From positions 2,142,501-2,206,500 of the forward strand of contig PHSP01000001.1 in the NCBI GenBank assembly GCA_002862125.1: 64,000 bases of DNA, read 5' to 3'. Under the pieces are notes generated by a model that was given only the letters and a program-made list of their open reading frames with translations, did not search any database and was not told where the DNA came from. A program made the position numbers and the translations under genes. Source of the DNA: Methylobacter sp. KS41 (GTDB taxonomy: Bacteria; Pseudomonadota; Gammaproteobacteria; Methylococcales; Methylomonadaceae). Positions 9,741-19,016 of the stretch are shown piece after piece (positions within the stretch are counted from its first letter, which is position 1; every line of letters begins with the position of its first letter).

Positions 9741-10940
9741 ATGCGCCATGCGGATTTAATTTCATTGTCATTCAAGACAGTTGCCAGTCATAAGCTGCGT
9801 TCATCATTGACCGCGCTGGGACTGATTATCGGCATCGCCGCCGTGGTAATTCTGACCTCGATCGGGCGCGGCATTCATACTTATGTGCTGGCCGAATTCA
9901 CCCAGTTCGGCACCAATCTGGTAAGCGTTAGCCCTGGAAAGAAAACCACGTTTGGACTATCCGGCGCTACAATCAGTACAGTTAGACCCCTGACTGTCGC
10001 CGACGCGATCAGCTTGAGCAAGCTGGAAAATATTGTTGCGCTGGTACCGGTATTACAGGGAAATGCACGCATTGAAGCCGGCAATAAACAACGGCGGACC
10101 AATGTTTTGGGCGTCGGGTCCGAAGTGCCTGAAGTCTGGAGAATTAAAACAGCCAGCGGGCGTTTTTTACCGGCGGGGGAGCAAAACAATCCGCGCGCCT
10201 TCGCGGTTTTAGGCGATAAATCAGCCAGGGAATTGTTTGGCGCCATTAGCCCGCTGGGTAAACGCATTCGAATCGGCACTGAGCGGTACCGGGTTATTGG
10301 CGTGATGGAAAAAAAAGGCCAGTTGCTGGGCTTTGATATGGACGACACCCTCTACATTCCGGTCACTAAAGCATTGGAGCTATTTGACCGGGAAAGCCTG
10401 ATGGAAATTGATTTACTGTATAAAGGCGGCGCTTCCGTAGCATCAATAGAAAAATCCATTAGAAAATTATTGATAGCCCGGCATGGCATGGAAGATTTCA
10501 CCATCATCACCCAGAACCAGATGCTGGAAAAAATGGACTCAATTTTAAATATTCTGACTCTGGCGGTAGCCGCTTTGGGCAGCGTTTCCTTGCTGGTCGG
10601 TTCGGTCGGCATATTGACTATAATGACCATCGCCGTTTCCGAAAGAATATCCGAAATCGGTTTACTGCGCGCGTTAGGCGCTGAACGGAGGACTATTTTT
10701 CAGCTGTTTTTATACGAAGCGCTGGCGCTAAGCGCGGCCGGTGGAATTTTTGGCGTATTACTGGGCATGTCGATTGTGCAAATTCTTGATAAGGCGCTGC
10801 CTGCCTTGCCTGTGCAAATAGCCTGGCCATACATTGCCATGGCCTTTATGGTCTCACTGCTTATTGGCATGGCTGCCGGCGTTGTCCCGGCAATGAAAGC
10901 GGCTCACCTGGAGCCTTTGGAAGCCCTGCGCACTGAGTGA
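9741..10940 (+). CDS. MacB/FtsX-type ABC transporter permease (second of pair)
   Basis: Paralogue of the gene before it, 399 residues with the same plan: an N-terminal helix after a short cytoplasmic lead (LRSSLTALGLIIGIAAVVIL), a periplasmic domain, and three C-terminal helices with SERISEIGLLRALGAERR. The two proteins look related along their length but are clearly diverged, which suits a heterodimer. The gene ends 90 bases before the stop of the convergent histidine kinase; no strong terminator was found in that gap. Substrate unknown. Confidence 0.88.
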   Translation: MRHADLISLSFKTVASHKLRSSLTALGLIIGIAAVVILTSIGRGIHTYVLAEFTQFGTNLVSVSPGKKTTFGLSGATISTVRPLTVADAISLSKLENIVALVPVLQGNARIEAGNKQRRTNVLGVGSEVPEVWRIKTASGRFLPAGEQNNPRAFAVLGDKSARELFGAISPLGKRIRIGTERYRVIGVMEKKGQLLGFDMDDTLYIPVTKALELFDRESLMEIDLLYKGGASVASIEKSIRKLLIARHGMEDFTIITQNQMLEKMDSILNILTLAVAALGSVSLLVGSVGILTIMTIAVSERISEIGLLRALGAERRTIFQLFLYEALALSAAGGIFGVLLGMSIVQILDKALPALPVQIAWPYIAMAFMVSLLIGMAAGVVPAMKAAHLEPLEALRTE

Positions 10941-11030
10941 TGTTGATCATCCTGTTTTGAAAAGCTTATGGCAAGCTCCGGTTGCTATCAATTTATCAAA
11001 TACTTAACAATAATCATTTAAGCCGGCAAT

Positions 11031-12401
11031 TTACATCTCAAATATCAAATCAATTCGGGTACCGCCTTTCATGCTGGATTTGCTCAGTTCAAACCGCGCC
11101 TTATGCAGTTCAGCAATCTCTTTAACGATGGCCAGCCCCAAGCCGCAACCATTACCAAGGCTCCCTGGTATACGGTAAAACCGCTCGAAAACCCTGTCCA
11201 TTTCATTTTCGGGTATGCCGGGTCCATCGTCCTCCACAGTCAAACACGGAACCGGTTGACGATGAATTTTGACCAGAATATTGCCGTTGTCATAACCGTA
11301 AGAAATGGCATTATCCAAAAGATTGGCCAACAATTCCCTCAGCAGTATTTCATCGCCTTGGATATAAAGCGACTCTTCCGGGCATTCAAAACTTAACTCC
11401 ATGTTCCGCTCCAGTGCCTTAGGCACCCAGTCTAAGCAAGTGTTTCGAGCCAGTTTGCAAAGGTCTACCGGTAGCAGTTCGTAACCGCCGCTGATGGGTT
11501 CTGACCTGGCCAGAACCAATAATTGAGAAGTCAAATGCGACATGCGATCGGCAGAGTTTTGGATTTGCCGGAGCGCCGGTTGCATCGCGGATAAATCCTG
11601 TTCGCGCAGTGCACGTTCGGCTTGCAATTTCAAGCCTGCCAACGGAGTGCGCAGCTGATGCGCGGCATTGACAATAAAGCGTTGTTGGGTGGCGATAGCT
11701 TGCGTGTGTGCTTCCAGCAACTCGTTGATGGTATCCGTCAGCGTTCGAACTTCAAGAAAAACAAGCGTTTCAGGTATGGGGCTCAGATCACGCGATGACC
11801 GCTGTGCGATTTTATTGGCCAACAAGTGCAAAGGCATCAAGCCTTTTTTTAAGCCGGCCAACAGAAAAACAACCGTTAACAAAATCAATAATAGTTGCGG
11901 AACCAGGTCGGCTAACAAAATATCCGTCATCATTGACCTGCGCTTATTCAATGTCTCTGCAACGTGCACAAAAACTTTTTCTGGTGTCTCATTAAGCGCA
12001 ATTAACATGGAGACGACTCTGACCGGTTCTCCGTACATCCTGTCGTTAAAATAAGCAGGATGTGACCAATCAGTTTCCGGATTCAGGGGTTCAGGAACAA
12101 GATTATCTCCAGCCAGTATTTCTTGTTCCGAAGAGATGATTTTAAAATAGGTTTTGTCCTGTTCGTCCCATTTGAAAATTTCCAAAGCGGCCGTTGGCAA
12201 TTCGACAAACACCTGGCCATCCCGCACTTTGATTTCCTGTGTTAATGACCGGGCAGAATCTAGTAGCCACCGGTCATACGCTTCATCGACATAATGCAGG
12301 GTAACGAAATAGGACAGAACGGCATCGAATATTACGAACAAAATAAGCGGAATAACCAAACGGAAAAACATTTCCGTTTTGAGACTTCTGTTTCTATTCA
12401 T
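11031..12401 (-). CDS. Two-component sensor histidine kinase (TctE/QseC-like)
   Basis: Membrane sensor kinase of 456 residues. N-terminal helix at about 11-31, a periplasmic 2CSK_N-type sensor domain of about 125 residues, a second helix near 160-184, a HAMP-like linker, then the HisKA phospho-acceptor (AAHQLRTPLAGL, His248) and HATPase_c with the N, G1 and G2 boxes (LLDNAISYG, VEDDGPGIPE, GCGLGLAI). The start overlaps the end of the response regulator gene by 8 bases, so the pair is co-translated. Domain layout is like TctE/QseC; the signal cannot be read from sequence. Confidence 0.9.
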   Translation of the reverse strand: MNRNRSLKTEMFFRLVIPLILFVIFDAVLSYFVTLHYVDEAYDRWLLDSARSLTQEIKVRDGQVFVELPTAALEIFKWDEQDKTYFKIISSEQEILAGDNLVPEPLNPETDWSHPAYFNDRMYGEPVRVVSMLIALNETPEKVFVHVAETLNKRRSMMTDILLADLVPQLLLILLTVVFLLAGLKKGLMPLHLLANKIAQRSSRDLSPIPETLVFLEVRTLTDTINELLEAHTQAIATQQRFIVNAAHQLRTPLAGLKLQAERALREQDLSAMQPALRQIQNSADRMSHLTSQLLVLARSEPISGGYELLPVDLCKLARNTCLDWVPKALERNMELSFECPEESLYIQGDEILLRELLANLLDNAISYGYDNGNILVKIHRQPVPCLTVEDDGPGIPENEMDRVFERFYRIPGSLGNGCGLGLAIVKEIAELHKARFELSKSSMKGGTRIDLIFEM

Positions 12402-13068
12402 CGGCTGATTTCTCTAATAAGTAGCCTAGTCCGCGTACTGTGCGAATTACTGCACCATAAGGCTCTATGCGCTTGCGCAGGCGGTGAACATAAATTTCAA
12501 TGGCGTTGTCGGTTAGCGCATCACCGTCAACCGATAACCGTTGGGCAATGCGGTCCTTGGCGACGACTTTTCCGGCTTGCAGCAATAAAACTTCCAATAC
12601 GCCATATTCCCGTGCCGATAGTAAAATCGGCTGCCCATCCAGCAAAACCTGATGGTTGTGTGTATCCAGAACCAACCGTCCAACCGCAATATCATTGCTG
12701 AAGCCGCCATAACAGCGCCGAATCAGGGCATTAATCCGTACCTCCAGTTCCCGGAGCTCGAACGGTTTGGTCATATAGTCATCAGCGCCTTGTTCAATGC
12801 CGGTTATTCTGTCATTTACACCATCGCGCGCCGTCAAAATCATGATAGGCAAAGCTACTTTCAAGCGTCTGAATCTGCGCAATAATTCCAGTCCGTCGAT
12901 ATCCGGCAATCCTAAATCAAGCACGATCACATCGAAACCTTGCGCTTGCAATAAATGTTCAGCATAAGCGCCAGTGGTTGCACAGGTAACTGTATAACCG
13001 CTATCGGTCAAGGTATGAATTAAGCCATCAGCCAAAACAGCATCATCTTCTATCAATAAAATATTCAT
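12394..13068 (-). CDS. OmpR-family response regulator
   Basis: Cytoplasmic transcription factor of 224 residues: receiver domain with acidic pocket (EDD at 7-9), phospho-acceptor Asp51 in VLDLGLPD and Lys in MTKPF, followed by a winged-helix DNA-binding domain (about 125-220) with the ending VHRLRKRIEPYGAVIRTVRGLGYLL. First gene of the regulator-kinase operon. It is divergent from the SulP operon with 273 bases between, so a role in controlling that operon is possible; the spacer holds a conspicuous direct repeat. This link is inference only. Confidence 0.92.
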   Translation of the reverse strand: MNILLIEDDAVLADGLIHTLTDSGYTVTCATTGAYAEHLLQAQGFDVIVLDLGLPDIDGLELLRRFRRLKVALPIMILTARDGVNDRITGIEQGADDYMTKPFELRELEVRINALIRRCYGGFSNDIAVGRLVLDTHNHQVLLDGQPILLSAREYGVLEVLLLQAGKVVAKDRIAQRLSVDGDALTDNAIEIYVHRLRKRIEPYGAVIRTVRGLGYLLEKSADE

Positions 13069-13253
13069 AAGCTGAAATAACTATTGTGAAAGGTTCGTGA
13101 AAGGAAGTGAGGCTAAGATTATGACTGACTGACTAACAAGCAGAAAGCGGATCAATGAATCATACAGTTAAAAAGCAAGCCAACAAAACAAAAGGCAATT
13201 ATAAATTGGCATCTTTTAGGGGAGGAGCAACTTTAATCATGGTAAATGGCACT

Positions 13254-13306
13254 ATAATTTCGAATCGAAACTATTTGACACAATAATTTCGAATCGATAC
13301 TATTTG
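13254..13306. promoter_or_regulatory. Direct repeat upstream of the SulP operon, possible operator
   Basis: Two 24-base copies at 13254-13277 and 13283-13306, 29 bases apart, identical except for one base. Each holds ATAATTTCGAATCGA and ends in ACTATTTG; the core TTCGAATCGAA is close to a palindrome. The second copy ends 35 bases before the sulP ATG, where a promoter and its operators would sit. The 29-base period is near three helical turns, so two bound proteins would lie on the same face. Binding protein unknown. Confidence 0.55.
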
Positions 13307-13341
13307 CACTAACAACAAATTACATCATCGGACTATTAGAT

Positions 13342-14988
13342 ATGATACATAAACAAAAACAGTATTATTTTCGTCATCTTAAAGATGATATTCCGGCAGG
13401 TATCGTGGTGTTTTTAGTAGCTTTACCCTTATGCCTGGGTATAGCGCTGGCATCAGGGGCGCCATTATTTTCCGGATTAATCGGTGGTCTGATCGGCGGG
13501 CTTGTTGTTTCCTGGCTCAGTGGCTCGCAACTCGCTGTTTCAGGTCCTGCCGCCGGCTTAACCGTCATTGTTTTCAATGCCATTGAAAGCCTCGGCAGTT
13601 TTCAAGGCTTGCTGGTTGCCTGTGTTTTAGCGGGCATCATGCAACTTATGCTGGGATTTCTGAGAGCCGGAATTATCGGCGCTTTTTTTCCCGCCGCCGT
13701 CATTGAAGGCATGCTGGCGGCGATTGGTTTGATCTTGATCATCAAACAAATACCACATGCTACGGGATACCATACCCATTTTGAGGGCGATGAAAGTTAT
13801 ATGCAGGAAACTGCCCAATCCAGCTTCTATGAATTCCTTCATGCGTTTATTGGTGTAACGCCCGGTTCGGTGGTTATCAGCGTCGTGGCATTATTGATCA
13901 TGATTCTATGGGGCACTGCATGGTTTAAGAAACAAAAATGGTTAACATTGATCCCTGGCCCATTAGTGGCAGTTCTTTGGGGCGTTGGCTACAACGTGAT
14001 CGCCCGGCAGTATGCGCCTGAATGGGCAGTCAAAAGCGAGCACCTGGTCAGCTTGCCGGTATCGGAAAAAGCCGCCGATTTTTTCAATAATTTTGTACTG
14101 CCAAACTCCAGTTATCTTAGCTATCTCGGCAATCCGCATGTTTATACTGTTGCCGTAACCATTGCGATTATCGCCAGCCTGGAAACACTGTTAAGTCTTG
14201 AGGCGACTGATAAACTGGACCCTTTGAAACGTCTCGCGCCTACCAACCGCGAACTGAAGGCGCAAGGCGTCGGCAATATTATCAGCGGTCTGCTTGGCGG
14301 TTTGCCAATAACCGCTGTAATCGTGCGCAGTGCGGCCAGCATCAACGCGGGAGGTCAGACCCGTGTGGCCTGCTTTACACATGGTGTGTTTTTGTTGCTC
14401 AGCGTTATGTTTTTGGCGCACTACCTGAACTATATTCCATTGGCTTGTCTAGCGGCCATTTTATTGCATACCGGATATAAGCTGGCAAATCCGGCTTTAT
14501 TCAGGAAGTTTTACCAAAAAGGCATGAGCCAATTCCTGCCTTTTGTCATCACTGTGATTGCGATTCTGGTGACTGATTTATTAAAGGGTATGGCCATAGG
14601 TATGGTTATTGGTCTGTTTTTTGTCATTAAAGCCAATTATCATGCGGCTATTACGCTCATTCAAGATGGCTCGCATTATCTGTTAGCGCTGAACAAAGAT
14701 GTTTCCTTTCTGAATAAAGCACTATTAAGAAAATTTATTTTGAGCATCCCTGGACAAAGCACAGTAACTATCGACGCAAGCAAAGCCAAGTTTATTGATC
14801 AAGATATTCTGGAAACAATTGAAGATTTTTTGGCCACTGCGCCGGATGATAACATCATAGTTAAAACCATTGATCTGCATGGTAAAGAAAAAATCAAAAA
14901 GCACGAGGCCGTGGTGATATTAAATGGCAGGGCGGAGAAACGGAATGCGGCGCTTATTGGTTTTGAACGAAAACTGCTGAAACATTAA
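13342..14988 (+). CDS. SulP-family anion (probably bicarbonate or sulfate) transporter
   Basis: Inner-membrane transporter of 548 residues. About ten to fourteen hydrophobic helices fill residues 15-435, with the family's opening (DIPAGIVVFLVALPLCLGIALASGAP split over helix 1) and the SulP stretch SGLLGGLPITAVIVRSAASINAGG. A STAS-like segment follows (about 455-530, VTIDASKAKFIDQD). The next gene, 17 bases on, is a SulP fused to carbonic anhydrase, so bicarbonate is the likelier substrate, though sulfate cannot be excluded. ATG at 13342 lacks a strong Shine-Dalgarno. Confidence 0.87.
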   Translation: MIHKQKQYYFRHLKDDIPAGIVVFLVALPLCLGIALASGAPLFSGLIGGLIGGLVVSWLSGSQLAVSGPAAGLTVIVFNAIESLGSFQGLLVACVLAGIMQLMLGFLRAGIIGAFFPAAVIEGMLAAIGLILIIKQIPHATGYHTHFEGDESYMQETAQSSFYEFLHAFIGVTPGSVVISVVALLIMILWGTAWFKKQKWLTLIPGPLVAVLWGVGYNVIARQYAPEWAVKSEHLVSLPVSEKAADFFNNFVLPNSSYLSYLGNPHVYTVAVTIAIIASLETLLSLEATDKLDPLKRLAPTNRELKAQGVGNIISGLLGGLPITAVIVRSAASINAGGQTRVACFTHGVFLLLSVMFLAHYLNYIPLACLAAILLHTGYKLANPALFRKFYQKGMSQFLPFVITVIAILVTDLLKGMAIGMVIGLFFVIKANYHAAITLIQDGSHYLLALNKDVSFLNKALLRKFILSIPGQSTVTIDASKAKFIDQDILETIEDFLATAPDDNIIVKTIDLHGKEKIKKHEAVVILNGRAEKRNAALIGFERKLLKH

Positions 14989-15005
14989 CGTCTGAAATTT
15001 ATATA

Positions 15006-17237
15006 ATGAAAACGCAAGCAATAGACATGCAGTTAAATGATTGTCCCAAGGCTAATAACGGTGGGCTGTTTGCCAGCCTGAAATACGATCTGCCAGCAGG
15101 CATTGCGGTTTTTCTGGTATCGATACCATTATGCCTGGGCATAGCACTGGCATCCGGTGCGCCGCTGTTCTCTGGATTGATTACAGGCATTATCGGCGGA
15201 ATAATAGTCGCGCCATTAAGCGGATCCTCGCTGGGAATCAGCGGTCCAACCGCGGGGCTCGCTGTCATTGTAATGTTGGCCATTCAAAAACTTGGATTCA
15301 ATGGTTTTCTACTTGCACTGATCATGGCAGGTGTTATCCAAATCGTCATGGGTCTGATTAAAGCCGGGGTAATTGCTTATTATCTTCCTTCTTCTGTCAT
15401 TAACGGCATGTTGTCGGGTATGGGCTTTATTATTTTCCTTAAACAGATTCCTCATGCTATGGGTTATGACCGGGATTACGAAGGCGATACCTCCTTTTTT
15501 CAACCTGACAGCTATTCGTCTTTTTCTGAACTTGCGAATATGCTGGAATTTTGTTCGCCTGCGGCAATTTTGATTGCGTTGATATCGCTGGCGATTCTTA
15601 TCTTGTGGGATCAGCCGTTTATGAAAAAGCATCGGTTTATTCAGCTATTCCAGGGTGTTTTAATCGCGATCTTTGCCGGTGTACTGATCAATCAAGGTCT
15701 GCAAAATTTTTATCCTGAACTGGCGTTGAGTGGTAATCATTTGGTCATGCTACCTGTGCTGAAAAATACCGGTGATTTATTGAGTCAGATTCATTACCCG
15801 GATTTTTCCCAATTCGGCAATCCGGCAATTTACCTGACAGCGTTAACACTGGCTGTAGTGGCAAGTTTAAAGACGCTTCTTTCTGTGGAAGCGGTTGATA
15901 AAATGGATCCCTGTAAAAGATTGACATCCGCAAACAAGGAGCTAATTGTTCAGGGCATCGGCAATGCCTGTAGCGGTTTGATCGGTGGTTTGCCGCTGGC
16001 GCAAGTCATCGTGCGCAGCTCCATCAGTATTCAATCCGGTGCAAAAACCAAAGCTTCAGGCGTTATATGCGGAATATTATTGCTGATTGCGGTCATTTTT
16101 ATTCCGGCTCTGCTCAACAAAATCCCTTTAGCCAGTCTGGCTAGCGTATTATTGGTTGCCGGTTATAAATTAATCCGGCCGAAAAGTTTTAAAATCATGT
16201 ACAAAGCGGGCATGTATCATTTTATCCCGTTCTGCGTCACTATTTTGGGCATGGTTTTTACTGATCTGCTCATTGGTCTTGCTATTGGACTGACCACTGC
16301 CTTATTTTCGATATTGCTGGAAAATTATAAAAGCGCTTTTTATTTTAATGAGTCGCACATCGGAAACAAAACCATACTCCGATTATCCGAGCATGTTTCT
16401 TTTCTCAATAAGGCCAATATTCAGCAAACTTTTGAACAGTTGCCTGTTGACTCAGAAGTCATAATTGATGCAACCCGTTCAAAATACATTGATTACGATG
16501 TGTTCGAAATTATTGAAAACTTCAAAATCGAAGCCCGTAGAAAGCACATCAAACTGACCACTGAAAACCTGCGGGGCTTTGGCGTGTTAAAGCCGGTTGA
16601 AAATGCCCGAGCCCCTACTTACGATACCCAGCAAGCATTAACACCTGCTAAAGTGCTGGCAATACTCAAAGAAGGCAATGAACGCTTTGTTAATAATCTG
16701 AAATCAAACCGGAATTTACTGGAGCAGATAAACGACACCCGGCAAGGACAGTTCCCTATTGCGATTATTCTTAGCTGTATGGATTCACGAACTTCGGTTG
16801 AATTGATTTTCGATCAGGGTTTAGGCGATGTATTCAGTGCGCGGGTGGCGGGCAACGTCATCAATGATGATATTCTGGGTAGTATGGAATATGCCTGCAA
16901 GCTGGCGGGTTCGAAGCTGATTGTAGTGCTGGGACACTCGCATTGCGGCGCAATCAATGGCGCTTGCGCAAATGTAGAGCTGGATCATTTAACCGGATTA
17001 TTGCACAAGATCAAACCGGCCGTGGATGCTGTGCACGCCGAAGAACCGGCAGAAATCACTGTTAACTTTGACGACCTTGTGCAAAAGGTGGCCGATAAAA
17101 ATGTACAGCTGACCGTCGAGCAAGTCAGCAGCAAAAGCCCTTTGCTGGATGCGATGGCAAAAAGCGGCGAAATCGGCATAGTCGGCGGGATGTATGACAT
17201 TGAAACCGGAAAAGTAAAATTCTTTTCAGATGTTTAA
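15006..17237 (+). CDS. SulP transporter-beta-carbonic anhydrase fusion
   Basis: A 743-residue two-part protein. Residues 15-440 are a SulP transporter closely similar to the preceding gene product, followed by a STAS-like region (about 455-525). Residues about 545-743 are a complete beta-class carbonic anhydrase: zinc ligands Cys591, His644 and Cys647 (SCMDSR and GHSHCGA) and the Asp593-Arg595 dyad. Fusing the enzyme to the cytoplasmic end of a transporter would couple HCO3- uptake to CO2/HCO3- interconversion. Such SulP-CA fusions are known in bacteria. In a methanotroph, bicarbonate could feed anaplerotic carboxylation. An 8-bp hairpin follows the stop. Confidence 0.93.
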   Translation: MKTQAIDMQLNDCPKANNGGLFASLKYDLPAGIAVFLVSIPLCLGIALASGAPLFSGLITGIIGGIIVAPLSGSSLGISGPTAGLAVIVMLAIQKLGFNGFLLALIMAGVIQIVMGLIKAGVIAYYLPSSVINGMLSGMGFIIFLKQIPHAMGYDRDYEGDTSFFQPDSYSSFSELANMLEFCSPAAILIALISLAILILWDQPFMKKHRFIQLFQGVLIAIFAGVLINQGLQNFYPELALSGNHLVMLPVLKNTGDLLSQIHYPDFSQFGNPAIYLTALTLAVVASLKTLLSVEAVDKMDPCKRLTSANKELIVQGIGNACSGLIGGLPLAQVIVRSSISIQSGAKTKASGVICGILLLIAVIFIPALLNKIPLASLASVLLVAGYKLIRPKSFKIMYKAGMYHFIPFCVTILGMVFTDLLIGLAIGLTTALFSILLENYKSAFYFNESHIGNKTILRLSEHVSFLNKANIQQTFEQLPVDSEVIIDATRSKYIDYDVFEIIENFKIEARRKHIKLTTENLRGFGVLKPVENARAPTYDTQQALTPAKVLAILKEGNERFVNNLKSNRNLLEQINDTRQGQFPIAIILSCMDSRTSVELIFDQGLGDVFSARVAGNVINDDILGSMEYACKLAGSKLIVVLGHSHCGAINGACANVELDHLTGLLHKIKPAVDAVHAEEPAEITVNFDDLVQKVADKNVQLTVEQVSSKSPLLDAMAKSGEIGIVGGMYDIETGKVKFFSDV

Positions 17238-17252
17238 CAGCAAGGCACACGC

Positions 17253-17275
17253 AGAGACGCGCACATTGCGTCTCT
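17253..17275 (+). terminator. Stem-loop after the SulP-CA gene
   Basis: Perfect 8-bp stem AGAGACGC/GCGTCTCT with a 7-base loop (GCACATT), 15 bases after the stop. It is followed by ATTAAG rather than a long T run, so it may attenuate rather than end transcription into the next small gene. Confidence 0.45.
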
Positions 17276-17307
17276 ATTAAGTGTATAAATTATTTTGGGA
17301 ATGGCCC

Positions 17308-17721
17308 ATGATTCCATTGAATAATCGAAAAATATTGATCCTGTTCATCCTGGCCGGCGTTGTTATTGCCATGTATGATGCTATTTTGCATTCCTTGTTT
17401 TCAGTCGTGCATATCGCTTTCGAGTGGTTCGAGCTTGCTCTTGAGGAACTCATCGAGCATATTTTTCACACCAACCGTCAACAAAGCCAAATCATTGTCT
17501 TTTATCTGATATGGCTTATTGCGCTTTACGGATTTTACCGTCTATGGCGGGCGCTGCCCGGTTTTTACAGCCGGTTTAAAGAACGGTTCATTGCCGCTAG
17601 ATCGCAGTATAAATTATATCTTATCGATTACTGGAGGGAGCAGTCGTCAATCCAGAAAATAAAATGGGTCGCGTCTTTTACTGTGAGCGTATCCTGTCTA
17701 GCGTTTTTTGCATTCAATTAA
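17308..17721 (+). CDS. Small multi-helix membrane protein of unknown function
   Basis: No family recognised. The 137 residues (146 if the GTG at 17281 is used) contain three hydrophobic helices, at about 8-24, 62-80 and 120-136, separated by an acidic/amphipathic segment (FEWFELALEELIEHIFHTN) and a basic one (YSRFKERFIAARSQYKLYL). It follows the SulP-CA gene on the same strand after about 70 bases and a hairpin, so it could be an accessory of the transporter pair. ATG at 17308 preferred. Confidence 0.6.
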   Translation: MIPLNNRKILILFILAGVVIAMYDAILHSLFSVVHIAFEWFELALEELIEHIFHTNRQQSQIIVFYLIWLIALYGFYRLWRALPGFYSRFKERFIAARSQYKLYLIDYWREQSSIQKIKWVASFTVSVSCLAFFAFN

Positions 17722-17782
17722 CCGTTTGTCAATTCAGCCGGGTAGGGATATTGCATTGCTGCACCATCTTCTCCTACAGAAA

Positions 17783-17816
17783 GAACCGGACATGAGAGTT
17801 TCCTCTCATCCGGTTC
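17783..17816. terminator. Long stem-loop between convergent genes
   Basis: GAACCGG...ATGAGAG pairs with CTCTCAT...CCGGTTC around a TTTC loop: 14 base pairs with a two-base bulge. It lies between the convergent ends of the small membrane protein gene and hps-phi and probably serves as a bidirectional terminator. It lacks a clear T tract, so it might instead be a copy of a dispersed palindromic repeat. Confidence 0.5.
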
Positions 17817-17840
17817 AATCCACTACAACTCCACACATTG

Positions 17841-19016
17841 CTATTCCAGGTTAGCGTGTCTTGTACGCATCACTTCTTCTGCAATGCCTTTGTCATGGAT
17901 GACATGCGAAATCAATGCTTCCAGGAAAGATAATGTGGACAGTTCAAATGTTGTCCCCATCGGCATGCCAACAACTTTACCGTACAGGTCCGGACGGCCG
18001 ATCTGGAATACCGCATCCGCCATGTCGCCGATGGTTGAATCCGCTTTTGTGGTTATCAATAGAATATTGGCGCCTACTTCCCTGGCTTTTTTGGTGAAGG
18101 CGATCAATTGTTCAGTTTCTCCGGAACCCGAGATAATGATCAGTAAATCGCCACGTTTGATACTCGGAGTAACAATTTCACCGACAACGCTCACATCGTA
18201 GCCGCTATGCATTAAGCGCATGGCAAAAAACTTGCATACCAGGCCTGACCTGCCGGCTCCCGAGACGAAAATCCGGGAAGCGTTATCCAGCATATCGGTC
18301 AACTTAAGATTATATGCCTCATTTGTCGCCGCCAGAATGCTGGAAATTTTATCGATGATCATGCGCCGGTGTGTTGATTTTCCATCCGCCAGCATGCGGA
18401 TCATGCGCGCGGCATCGGCTGGAGAAGCAGCGCCATAAATTGCGGCGCCAACGACGATAATATCCGCTCCCGCTTTGACTACTTGCTGAACGGTTGACTG
18501 ATTAATTCCCCCGGCAACTGATATTCTGACGTTTAAACCCAATTCAGCAATATCCTGCAAGTCGGCAAAGGGTGTCTGTCCCGCAGCCTGCGCGTCAAGC
18601 CCCGTGTGAACGCCTATTATGTGAGCGCCTGAATTAGCGGCTTCGCGCGCGCATTCCAGTTTATCCGGAACATTTATTAAATCGATCTGCGCTTCTGCAT
18701 TGTATTTATTGGCGGCCTTGATGACTCCGCTAATGGTGGCATGGCCGGAGACGCCGAGCACGGTACAAATATCAGCGCCTGCCGCATAGAAAGGAGCCGC
18801 TTCATATTCACCCGCATCCATGGTTTTAAGGTCGACTAAAAGCAATTTATCAGGGAATCGCTCTCTTAACTCTTTAACGATATTGATGCCATTGTGTTTA
18901 ATGCAAGGCGTTCCGATCTCAAAAATATCAACATAAGGCGCTGCTTGCCCGGCAAGGCTTATGGTTTGATCAAAATCCAGGGAATCCAATGCTAATTGTA
19001 TTAATGGTTTGGCCAT
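17841..19016 (-). CDS. hps-phi: 3-hexulose-6-phosphate synthase / 6-phospho-3-hexuloisomerase fusion
   Basis: Bifunctional ribulose monophosphate cycle enzyme. The synthase half (about 1-210) condenses formaldehyde with ribulose 5-phosphate; it is an orotidine-decarboxylase-like TIM barrel with LLVDLKTMDAGEYEA and VAGGINQSTV. The isomerase half (about 215-391) converts the product to fructose 6-phosphate; it is a SIS domain (VSGAGRSGLVCKFFAMRL, IISGSGETEQLIAF). The fused form occurs in methanotrophs and some archaea. ATG at 19016 has AGGAG at 9 bases; an upstream GTG at 19025 is less likely. It stands alone, divergent from lhr. Main evidence for a type I methanotroph. Confidence 0.95.
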   Translation of the reverse strand: MAKPLIQLALDSLDFDQTISLAGQAAPYVDIFEIGTPCIKHNGINIVKELRERFPDKLLLVDLKTMDAGEYEAAPFYAAGADICTVLGVSGHATISGVIKAANKYNAEAQIDLINVPDKLECAREAANSGAHIIGVHTGLDAQAAGQTPFADLQDIAELGLNVRISVAGGINQSTVQQVVKAGADIIVVGAAIYGAASPADAARMIRMLADGKSTHRRMIIDKISSILAATNEAYNLKLTDMLDNASRIFVSGAGRSGLVCKFFAMRLMHSGYDVSVVGEIVTPSIKRGDLLIIISGSGETEQLIAFTKKAREVGANILLITTKADSTIGDMADAVFQIGRPDLYGKVVGMPMGTTFELSTLSFLEALISHVIHDKGIAEEVMRTRHANLE

